A stretch of DNA of 55,104 bases from Fibrobacter succinogenes (GTDB lineage: Bacteria; Fibrobacterota; Fibrobacteria; Fibrobacterales; Fibrobacteraceae). The notes under the pieces were generated by a model, which ran no database searches, had not been told where the DNA came from, and was given only the letters and a program-made list of their open reading frames with translations. The translations under genes and the position numbers were made by a program. Below are positions 9,701 through 21,700 of this stretch, in pieces. Where the stretch lies: the NCBI GenBank assembly GCA_902800815.1, contig CADCGB010000016.1:1-55104 (forward strand), read 5' to 3'. Every line of letters starts with the position of its first letter. The stretch's first letter is position 1.

Positions 9701-12700
9701 ATGTGGTAATCCCCGCATGCGTGAAATCCTTCAATGTTTACGATGATGGTGGTAGCGATGGCAACCAAACGCTTGGTGCCAGCGGAACACTTGAACTGGT
9801 AGCACCCGATGGATACTTGCTACAAGTGGCTGGAACTATGAACGCGAAAAGTACCGATGTTTTGAGCATTATCGATGGTGATGAATCGTCAACGGAATTG
9901 GCACGGGGAATTGGCTCGAATATTGTTAAGGCCGTGATGAGTTCTGGTAATAAGTTGAGTATCAGTTATAATACGACTTCTGCTTATGCAGGTTTTGCGT
10001 TGACGGTTACCCTTCTTGAAGCCGCTGCCCCTCATTCGGTGACGATTGAAACTGCCGTTACGGGTGGCTCTATTGTCTCTAATGTCGCGTCTGCCGCTAT
10101 GGGGGATGTCGTGACCTTGTCGGCTAGTAACGATGAAGACTATATACTGATGAATGTAATTGTTACGAAACCTGATGGAACAAGAGTCACAGTAAATGGC
10201 GGAATATGGACGTCCAACAATTCGGCCTCGTTTATTATGCCCTATTCCGATGTTGTGGTTACGCCGGTATTTGCGAAAAATCCGGGTGCATCCGATGGGT
10301 TGCTTCTTATTATACCTCAGACGGGGACGACCTCTGTCCAGATTCCGGAGGGTGTGGTTTCGTTCGGGGTGAAAAATAATTCAATAAATAATGCCTATCA
10401 TGCCCCTGCTGATGGATATCTTAAATTGACTGCGCCGTCGGGATACGCATTGCAGGTAACGGGAACCCGTGCAACGGAAGCCTATGACTTCTTGGATATC
10501 TATGATGGACTTGATACATCGTCTGATAAATTGTATGATGGCGTGGGTGTTGGTGCTTATTCCGGCAGTAATATTGGAACATATACGAGTACTGGCAACG
10601 AAATGACCCTGTATTTTTCTGCGAACTCTACGTCCCAGAACGGAAGGTATGGGGTAGACCTCATTGTGAGTGTCGTTAGCCAGTCGGAAGAGCATGTTGT
10701 TACTCTTTCGGATGGTGTTGTTGGTGGAACGGTCGCGATTGAACCGGCAAATGCTACCTTGGGAACGCTGGTTACACTGACGCCAAGTCCTGCGAGCGGC
10801 AATATGCTTAAGGAGATTGTCGCTACAGATGCTGAAGGCAACAATGTGAAAATAAACGGGGATTGTGTTTTCAGTGGATCCTGCCAGTTTGCAATGCCTG
10901 CGTCGGATGTCTCCGTTGCAGCATTGTTTACTAGTGACTTATCTGCGGAAGGGGGGCTTTATGTCAACATGCCGACAACAGGGATCCGCTCCATTGATAT
11001 TCCCTCTAGCGTAAAGTCGTTCAATGTTTACGGCGATGGAGGCAAAGATGGTGACTATAGCATATTTGCCGATGGGTATCTCCAGTTGAATGCTCCTGAC
11101 GGCTATGTGTTGCGGCTGGCGGGTAGCGTAAGGACGTATGATTATACAGATTACCTGATAATCTTGGATGGTGCTGCCTCTGCCACAGATACGCTTATGA
11201 AAAAAGCGTTTGATGAAGAAGATGGTATTGATTTGACGACTTCGGGCAATGCGGCGACATTCTATTTCCATTCTATTGACAATTCACCGAGATACTCTGG
11301 CCCCAATTTTGTTGTAACACTTGTGGATACAACGTTGGCGCATGAAGTAGTGGTGGCGCAGGGAATTGCTAACGGATCGGTTGTAACGGATGTGGCAAGT
11401 GCGACTTATGGGTCAACGGTCTCGTTAACGGCGACTCCGGCCAGCAACTACTTAACAACGAGTGTTTCTGCTTTGGCCGCCGGGGAGCCGGTGGCTGTTG
11501 ATGGTGGAGTATGGTACAATAATGTTGCCACATTCTCGATGCCTTATTCCGATGTGGAAGTCTCGGCTGCATTTACAGATGATTTGACGGCTGATGGCGG
11601 CTTGTATGTTAATATGCCCAAGACTGGAACTACAATTGTGCAAATCCCTGCCGGTGTTGAATCCTTCAAGGTTTACGACAATGGTGGACCGAGTGGAAAG
11701 TATGCTACTAACGTTAGGGGCTATCTTAAATTGCTTGCGCCAATGGGTTATGTGCTGCAGATAACGGGTACGGTAAAAACCGATAGTTACTACGATTTCT
11801 TGACTATTTATGATGGGGAGATTTCTGCGTCAACGTTGCTATTAAATAGAAAGTGTGGATCGTCAAATACGGATATCGAAACGTTGACGAGCACAAATAA
11901 TGTTGTGATGCTCTACTTTGAGACGGATGGGTCGTATTTAGGCGATGGCCTGGATTTGTTGGTGGCGCTAGTCCCGTCTAGTGAACATCATTTAATAACC
12001 GTGAATAATGTTGATAATGGATCTGTGCAAAGCGATAAGGAAGATGCTTTAGTTGGCGATACTGTTACGTTGACTGCATTGCCAGAGGATGGCTTCTATT
12101 TGTCAGGTGATGTACTTATCCTTGGTTGCAATGATGACACCTTGGCTTATACTGGAGGATGGTATACCGAGAACCGGGTCGCCTTTGTTATGCCCGGGTG
12201 TGATGTTACGGTTGAGGCCTCGTTTGACAATGAACTCTCCATCGATTTGCCTGCAACAGGATCGAAAACAGTTCGTATCCCGGATGGTGTAACTTCGTTT
12301 AATGTCTATGATAATGGTGGAAAGAATAGGAATTACAGCAAAGTTGCAAATGGGTATCTTGAGCTTGTTGCTCCGGAAAATTACATAATGCATGTATCAG
12401 GAGTGTCTACTCTTGGTTACTATGACTCTCTCATAGTGTATGATGCTTCCGCACAAATTGCCGCATACAGAGGAACGACTAATGCGAGTGCAGAATTTTG
12501 GAGTGAGACAAATGTTGTCGGGCTGTATTTAAAGTCTAATCCGTCTTATGCCACCGGCTCGGTCGGTCTTGATATTACTGTGGATCTTCATGAAAAGACT
12601 AGTGTACATAATGTTGTTGTTGCGGATGGCGTGTCGGGAGGTTCTGTTGCGATAGAACCGGCGCAGGCGTTACTGGGGGATACGGTCTCTTTAACTGCTA

Positions 12701-15700
12701 CTTCGGATGAGGGTTATTACCTTTCTGGTATTGATGCCATTGATGAAAATGGGGATACATTGGTAGTTACTGATGGTTGGTGGTTCACCGGCAACGTGGC
12801 GAAGTTTGTTATGCCTTTTGCAAATGTTACGGTAACGCCCCATTTTGTGCAAGGCTCGATGACTGATGATGCCCGATACATCAATATGCCCGTGACGGGG
12901 AAGAAAATTGTAAATATCCCGGCAAACGTGAACTCGATCAAGGTATATGACGATGGCGGTGCAGATGGCAATTACAGTAATAGTGCGAATGGCCAACTTG
13001 TATTGGTCGCTCCTGAAGATTGTGTATTGTTGATAGAGGGCGATGTAAATATAGGCGCTGCTTCTTATAATAATGATAGGTTTGTCGTCTATGATGGCGA
13101 TAGCACTCTTTCAAATAAGCAAATATGGTCGACATCGGCGGCTTTTGAGTCGCAACGAAGCTTGGGCAATGTTGTTTTGCTTCGCTTCTATAGTGATGCG
13201 TCGAACAATAGTGATGGCCTAGATTTGACTATTACGGTCAAGAATGCATCTGAGGTTGATGAAGTTACGGTTTCGGAGGGTGGCTCTGTTAACATGCCGT
13301 GGCGCGGAACGATTTTGGCAAATATTCCTGATGATGTAACGACGTTCCATGTGTATGACGATGGTGGCCCAGATGGGAATTATCGTGAGGATGGCTTTGG
13401 CTATCTAGTACTTGCGGCACCGGAAGGGCGGTTGTTGCGCTTGGCCGGTTCGATGGTGACTAGGCAATATTGGGATAAGTTGACCATTTTTGATGGAAGT
13501 ACATCGTCGCCAAAGCTGTTAGATGCTCAGGCGGGTGATATGACGGTTGGCCCGCTAGTGAGTTCCGGAAATACGTTGACCCTGTATTTAGATGCTCAGT
13601 CGGGAGATTATGCCGGTATCGATTTCGAAGTCGATGTAATCAATCTTTCTGCTGCACACACGGTTACGGTTGCTTCTGCGGATAACGGAAGCGTAGACGT
13701 GGTTGGGGAAACTGAATATAGTTATGGGGATACGGTTACCCTAGTTGCAACACCGAACGAAAACTATGTGTTTAAGGGCGTTTCTATTGATGCGAATGGA
13801 ACGTCTGTAAGTGCGATAGGCGTCCCGTTGTCGGAAATTGGGACGGTAAGATTTGTTATGCCGGATGCGGACGTGGAAGTTACGCCCGTCTTTGGAACTA
13901 GCGTGACTGCGGATGACGAAGTGTATGTTACTATACCAGTATCGGGACATAAGAACGTTTCTATTCCTGCTGGGGTTACATCGTTTAAGGTTTACGATGA
14001 TGGCGGGAAGTATGCCGGTTCTAGCGATAACGCTACGGGTATTCTTGAACTGGTTGCTCCCAATGGTTATGCCTTGCGCATGACGGGTAGCGTGGAGTTG
14101 AGGCTGGATTATAGATGTGGTACGCAATACTGTTATAACTTCTTGGATGTCCGAGATGGATCAATTGGAAATAGCTCGACAAGTCTTTTCTATGAAAGAG
14201 GTTATAGTCTTAGTAGTTCGGAAAATTTCACTACCTATGACTTGGGGACATTGACAAGTAGTGGAAACATAGTTTCGCTTGAACTTCATACAACGGATGA
14301 TAGGAATCATCGTGGACCTGCATCGGGCCTTGATATGACTGTCGAACTGGTCTATATCGGCCTTGATTACCATGTGACATTCGATGTGACGCCTATTAAG
14401 GACAATGACTCTTACCTTGTTCTTGGTCATGGTGACCTCTGGAAAACAGGAAACCTCGAAAAGGTCATGAACTCAGAAGATGGTGGCCATTTCTTGCACC
14501 TTTATGAATATGTCGAAGATGATGAAGAGAGCATTTCTGGGTTTAATGCCTATAAATGGAGCCCGGTTCTTGAAGCGGATGAGGATGATGAGGCAATTTT
14601 GGCCTCGTACTCGTTGACGCCTGCCATTATGACGATGGCGTCTTCTAACGAAGATCCTTTGAGCATCAATCTCTATCCTTCCTATGCAGGGTCGTTTACT
14701 TCAGGAGATGGTGATTTCCTTCCGGTTTATGCATATGTGGATGGAAACCGTGTGCAAGATCTTCTTGATTATCATGGAAATATAGTGTTGTCGCAGACCT
14801 TGGGTGGCAAGAAATATAGCCAGAAGTCTTTCACTAAATGGCCTGGAGATGATGTACCTGGCGATGTTGTCCATCAAGCTCTAAATCTTCCGTTCTCGAT
14901 GGACGGTGGCGATACATTGGTGTTCGATGTCTCCGTTGAAGCCGATAATGGATATATGATGTTTATTGACGAGTTCGTCGATGACTGGCGTGAACCGGTT
15001 GGAGGCGACCCCCAAGACCCGCCGGCAGGCGAGGGCTGGGGTTACGATGCCGATACAAAGACCTTGAAAATTGCCCCGGAATATATGCCGAATATGGAAT
15101 TTAAGGTCCATTATGAATTGTTGCCGTACAATGTCACATTTGACATTCCGACTCCGGAATCTGGTGTATTTGTCGCTAATAAAACCGTCGATAACGTGGT
15201 CTCGATGGATTGGTTTGATAACTATACCGGTTTGACCATGCACAATGCTCCGGCTCCGGCGGTATACAATGCCAATGGTTGCCGTATTGCATGGAAGGTC
15301 AAGGGACGCAATGTCGAAGTTCGTGAAGGGTCTGAACTTGTTGAGGAAATCCCTTACATGGTTTCTACAGCAGACAATGCGTCTGCTGTGAACGAACTTG
15401 AACTTGATTTGCAACACCCTGTTTGCCCCAATATGGACAACGGGACTGGCCCGACCTACTTGCAGACAATGCAGGTGGATGAAGGTAATGGTAAATTGGT
15501 GCTTGTCCAGAAGGTTGGAGAGACGGTCATTAGTCATGACTTTGTTGATAACCAGATGAGCGTGCCTGTACATGAAGATGCTGGTACGAAAAATGAATCG
15601 GGTGTGACGCTGCAAGTTGTTGCTGTACCTGATCCGGGATATGTGCTGAAGCAGCTGACCTATGACATGGTTGTTGATGGCAACAGTATCACTGCCTTGG

Positions 15701-18700
15701 TGCAGGATAGCGCCTCTGTTAACGTGAAGCAGAGTCTCGCATGGCATGTGAAGTTCTCTAATTACGAACCGGTCTATGTCGCATATGACCTCTCCTTGGG
15801 TGCGGAAGATAGTTCGTACGTTTGGTTGCCTGTCAATGCGGCCTGGAACGAGACTCTTGCGATTCCGTACGATGGCTCTGCCACCGAAATGTGGAGACCT
15901 TACCGTGAGGATCGTTGCTTTGCGGGTTGGTCCAAGGATTTGAATGACGCTTATGCTCCAGTTTATACGGAAGTTGATTTCATGAGCTCTGGTGAATTCA
16001 GCAAGAATGCTGCGGAACCGACGATGCTTTACGCCGTTTGGAAAGCGTATGGCGGTAATTGCAGCTATCCTTCAACGTATACAAGTATAACTCCGCGTTA
16101 TTATGATGACGTGCAGAATCCTTCCAGCTACGTAACCATCTTTAGTGATACTCTTGTTGTGACGCAAAAGTTGGATAATGTAGTGTTCGTCCATAAAGGC
16201 TTGTCGCTTGAATTCGGCAATAACCCGTATGGGTACAAGATGTCGTTGGGTGTTTTGCCTGAATATGGCCATGAACTCGATACTTCTGCCCATTTGCCGC
16301 AGGTTACTATGCTGAATTCGGGTGCCCTTGTACTCCTTGAGGGCGATGATGAAGGTGCGTTTATCCTCGGCTCAAATGAAATGAATAATGAGGACTGCTA
16401 CGTAGGCTACAAGGATATGACAACCTATAAGGTTGTTCTTTCGACGAATGCCGGTGGTGCAACTGTGTTCTATGGCGACAGTTGGGCATCTTCTGCCGCT
16501 ATTCGTGTTGGTGAGCATCTTCCCGATGGTAACATTTTCCGTAGAGATGCTTGCTTCTCGGGCTGGTCCTTTGATCCCGACGAAATGGCCGAATATAGTT
16601 TCGATTACGACAATAGGCTCTTCTCGTTTGGAACCTCCTTGCTGCAGCAGCGTGCAGAAAGACAGGCAAATGGCCTGAATGTCGATACCCTGTTTGCAAA
16701 ATGGGATACCTCCGACTTGAGCTGTATGGACACTGTTGTCGTTACGCTTGCTGAAGAGTACAATAAGAATGCGACGGTTTCGTTGTACCAGAATATTGAT
16801 GGTTCCGATGTCAAGGTTCTTGAGCTGGGGACGAATAGTGCCGCGATTCCTGTGGGCATTTGGGTTTCCCATAACTATTCTTCTTATGAAGACTTCGTTA
16901 ACTTTAGTAAGGCGGTTGTCACGCCGAAGTCGGGCGCCACGCTTAGCGATAATTACCAGTTGTCCTATGTGGATCCGTCTGATGCGGATGAAATTTCGTA
17001 CGAAATTACAGAACAGCCGTTCTCCTTCACGACCGATGCCGAGCTCCGCCTGCAGGGCTTGACCAGGAATACCTACAATGTCGTTTACCATGAAAATGCT
17101 GGTGACGCGAATGTGTTCTATGGCGAAAACTGGAATGCGGAAGTCTCTCTTACTACCGATGATCCCCTGAACTATAGTCTGTACCGTGCTGACAAGTGTG
17201 TTGCCGGTTGGTCGTTCGAGGGTGACCAGACGAAGTACAGGGTTGCTGATGCTGAATTTGTTGCCGCTTACGAAGCGCATGTGGCCGCAGGAAACTCTAC
17301 GGACCTCTATGCGGTATGGTCGGATAATGTTGCGGATTGCGGTACGATTGAAACCTTCACGGTTACGCTCTCTAATGACTTGAAGGGCATATCTACCGTC
17401 GAACTCATCCAGACCGTGGGTGGTGAACCTAAGGTTGTCGCAACTGTCGGCGAAGAGGGAATCTTGATTCCGAAGATGCAGGCGACGGTGATGCCTAACG
17501 AAGGTATGACACTTGTTGTGGGCGAAAACGGCTACTTCTCGGGTATCCGCATTGTGCCTGCTACGGGTTATGAACTTGTGGAAGGTGTCAACCCCTCGTA
17601 CAAGATTGGCAATGCCGATGCCGTCGAGGTTACGGATGCAACGCCTGCCTGGCTCATTACTGATGCGACGGAACTCTCGGGTGCCGTGGCTTCGACCGGC
17701 TACACGATTGCCTTCAACGAGAATGCTGGCAATACGAACGTGTTCTATCCGGCAGATTGGTCCGAGACGGGTTCGTACAATATTGTGGATAATGACGGCA
17801 CGGTGTTCCCGAAGCTTTACCGCACCGACAAGTGCCTGGTGGGTTACGGCTTCAATAAGGATGCCTCTAGGGATCAGTCCTTCCAGAAGTTCGATACCAC
17901 CTTCGTGATGGCATACGACTCCGTGGTTGCTGCGGGTGTTGCAAGCCCCGTGCTCTATGGTGTGTGGAACGAATGTACGCAGGCGCTCTACACGGTTACC
18001 TTGAACGATATTGCCGAGGGTACGCTCGTGCTGAGCCACAACGGCAAGGCTTACAACGTGCCTTCGACGGGCTTCGTGGTGCCTGAGGCTACTCCGGCTC
18101 TCGAATTCGGGCTTGCGTTCACTCCGAACCTGGGCTACAAACTTGCCGATGAAGGCTCGTTCAACCTGGTTAATGAATCGGGCGTGATTCAGTCCGTCAT
18201 TGAGAATAACACGCTTGCTGTCGATGGCGACAAGATTGTGGATGCTCCGGTGGTGACACTCGAGAACACCTTCGCGTTCGTTACGAATGCGGGTGATGCA
18301 GTCCTGTTCTATGGTGACGACTGGGTCGAAAGTGCCCTCTACAGCCTCGATGCCCAGAATGTTGACTTCCCGAAGGGTATCTACCGCGTGGATAGCTGCT
18401 TCAAGGGCTGGGCACTCAATACGGAATCGGAACGCACTCACTTGCAGTTCAATACCGACTTCCTCGATGATGTCGAGGCGACAAGGAATGCGGGCCTCCC
18501 GGTCGACAGGCTCTATGCCATTTGGGGTGCCTGTGAAACCGAGCAGACGATTGTGACGGTCGCTAACGCTGATGCGCTCTCCGGTACGTTCACGCTCAGC
18601 CGCAAGGTCTCGCAAACGGCCAAGACCTACACGGTGGCCGGTACGGCCCTGCAGGTGCCTGCCGATGAGGCGCTCACATTTGCGGTCACGTTCGTGCCGA

Positions 18701-21700
18701 ATAAGGGCTACACCTACGATGAAACGGTCGGGATTACTGCCGTGGATGCGACGGATGTTCCGGTCTCGATGAATGCTGGCGAACTGGTGGTGGCGACCTC
18801 GCTGACGCTCTCGGCTGCGGCTACCGCCGATACATACACCTTCGCGCTTAACGAGAATGCGGGCGATGCGAACGTGTTCTACACGGGTAGCCTCGCGACG
18901 GAATTCACCGCCAAGGTGATTGACGATGCTGCTACGAGGGCGCTCCCCATGAACCTCTACCGCAGCGATGCCTGCCTCGAGGGCTGGAACTTCAGCGCTA
19001 CCGCAATGGCGGGCTTCTCGCAGCTAGATGACGAGTTTGTGGATGCCTACAATGCGTACGTTGCCGCGGGCAACGAGGCCCCGACAACGCTCTACGCCGT
19101 TTGGAATGAGGACTGCCGCCAGACTCTCTATACGGTTACCTCTTACGACAAGCGCAAGGGTACGCTCACGCTTGCCCAGGGCAGCCGCGAGTTTGTGGTT
19201 GATACTGCCGGCCTGAAGGTCCCGTCTGTGGCGGGTGGGCTTTCCTTTACGGCTACGTTTACGCCTGCTGTGGGCTATGATTACGATGCCGCCCAGGGTC
19301 TCGAGGCCTACAACAACATGTCTCAGTCCATGGGTGTCCTTACGGATGGCGCTTTGACGGTGACCAAGACAACGGTCATCAAGGCGGTTTCGCTCACGGC
19401 ATCTACGTATGAACTCGCGTTCAATGTGGATGCGGGCAATGCTACCGTGTACTATGGTGATGCATGGCGTGCCGGTACGGAACAGACCTCGTTCACGCTT
19501 GCCAATGCGGGTAGCTTCCCGAGCGATATCTACCGCACGGATTCCTGCCTTGCGGGCTGGACGCTTTCTACGAGCGCGACGGCCGGCGTCTTTACGGAAT
19601 TCTCCGGCGAATTTGTTGACTCCGTGGCCACGATGGATAACTTCGATGGCAAGCTGTTCGCAAAGTGGGGCAACTGCATTGCGGTGAATAACGTGACCGT
19701 CGCACAGGTTACCTCTGCTGCGGGTACCTTGACGCTCAAGCAGACCGATGCCTTGGGCAACGTGCTCAACACTATTAATATTGATGATGCCGAGGTGACG
19801 CTCCCGCTGGGCGATGGCGATGTGACGTTCGATGTGTCGTTCACGGTGGGCGAGGGCTACTCGCTTGTCGATGGCGACTACTTCTACACGGTCAATGCCA
19901 ACGGCAAGAATGTTCAGGCCCTGCTGGGCAACAAGCTCACGCTTTCGGGCAATACGCTCCTGCGTGCACCGATCCTCTCCGACGCCTACACGATTACGTT
20001 CAACACCAATGCGGGTGACGCGAACGTGTTCTATGGCGCAAGCTGGATTTCGGAAGGCCAGTTCTCGATGGAAATGAACGAGGTGGCACGTACGTTCCCG
20101 ACGGAAGTCTACCGCGTGGGCTACACGCTTGCGGGCTGGTCGCTTAATCCGGCAGACAATAGCGGTGACTACGTGTTCGATACGGACCTCGCGACGGCGC
20201 TCAAGGAATCGGGCAAGGCCCAGGTTACCCTGTATGCCGTGTGGGCGGCTGCAACGAGCCAGCAGACTTATACAATCACGCTTGCCGATGCCGCTGCGGG
20301 TTACCTCACTGCATCGCAGACCGTGGATAAGACAACTGCTACCTTCAGGGTCGGCGAAGAAGGCCTTGAGGTTCCGGCCGTTACGGGTGGCCTCACGTTC
20401 AGCGTGAAGTCGACCATGAATGCGGGCTACTTTGCGGATGGCGAAAAGCTCTACCTGCTGGCTGCGGGCGGTGCACGCATCGATTCCCTTGTGGGTGACA
20501 ACGGCGTGCTCGTCGTGGATGCCGACAAGGTTGTTGAAATCCCGTACGAGAGCGATGGCGTAGAGTTCGTGTTTAACGAAAATACGGATGCCCATGTGTT
20601 CTATGAGGATGGCTGGACCGGTTCGGGTGCCTTTGCCCTCAACGGCGATACGGCATTCCCCACGGGTATCCTCCGTACCGAAGGCAAGTTGCTGGGCTGG
20701 GCGCTCTCTCGCACCAGTACCAAGTACTACACGGCCTATAACGGCACGTTCGTGAACGACCTGAAGAACTACAAGGCTCTTGGCCTCCCGACCGGTACGC
20801 TCTATGCGGTCTGGAGCGAATACGGCCTGTTTGATAACGTGAATGTGACGAACGGGAACCAAAAGAACGGCTCCTTCGTGATTACCCAGACGGTGAATGG
20901 CGTGGAAACCGAACCCATTACGGTCAATGCTAACGGTATCATGATTCCGTACAGTGCAAACGGCCTCACGTTCAATGTTAAGTTCGAAACCAAGCCTGGC
21001 TACTCGCTCAATGCCGAACAGGCTATCTCCGGTGCAAATGCCGCCGGTGCCTCGATCGGCAGTGCCGTAAATGGTGGCACGCTCGTGTTCAAGTCCAATA
21101 CGGATGTGGTCCTCAGTGCCTCCGTGGGTGCTGACCGCTTCAAGTTCGACTACAACGTGAACGGTGGCGATGCCTATGTGTTCTATGGTACGGATTGGTC
21201 CGGTGCTGATGACAAGTCCCTGAACGATACCTCGGTGGTGTTCCCGACCAACATCTATCGTAATGATGCTTGTCTCCTGGGTTGGTCTGTTGACCCGGCA
21301 GATACCGTTGGGTCCAAGATCCTGACCTCCGACTTTATCGCGACACTTGACCGCGTGCAGAACGTTAATACGCTCTATGCTGTGTGGAAGGAATGCGAAG
21401 TCGAGACATACACCGTCACGTTCGCCAATACGAACGTGGGTAGCCTGGTGCTCTCCCAGGATGTGGATGATACGCTCGTGACCTTCCCGGTGGAAGAAGA
21501 AGGCCTTGAGGTTCCGGTGGTTCCGGGTGGTCTCAGGTTCAGGGCTGCATACACGCTCAAGGCGGGCTATGCCGGCAATACGGATACGCTCTACGTGGTG
21601 GACGACATCAGCGGCCTCTTGACGACTCTCGCCGACAACGCGCTTACCGTGAACGAGAATATCACGCTTGCCATCCCGACCGTGGGCGAAACCTTCAAGC

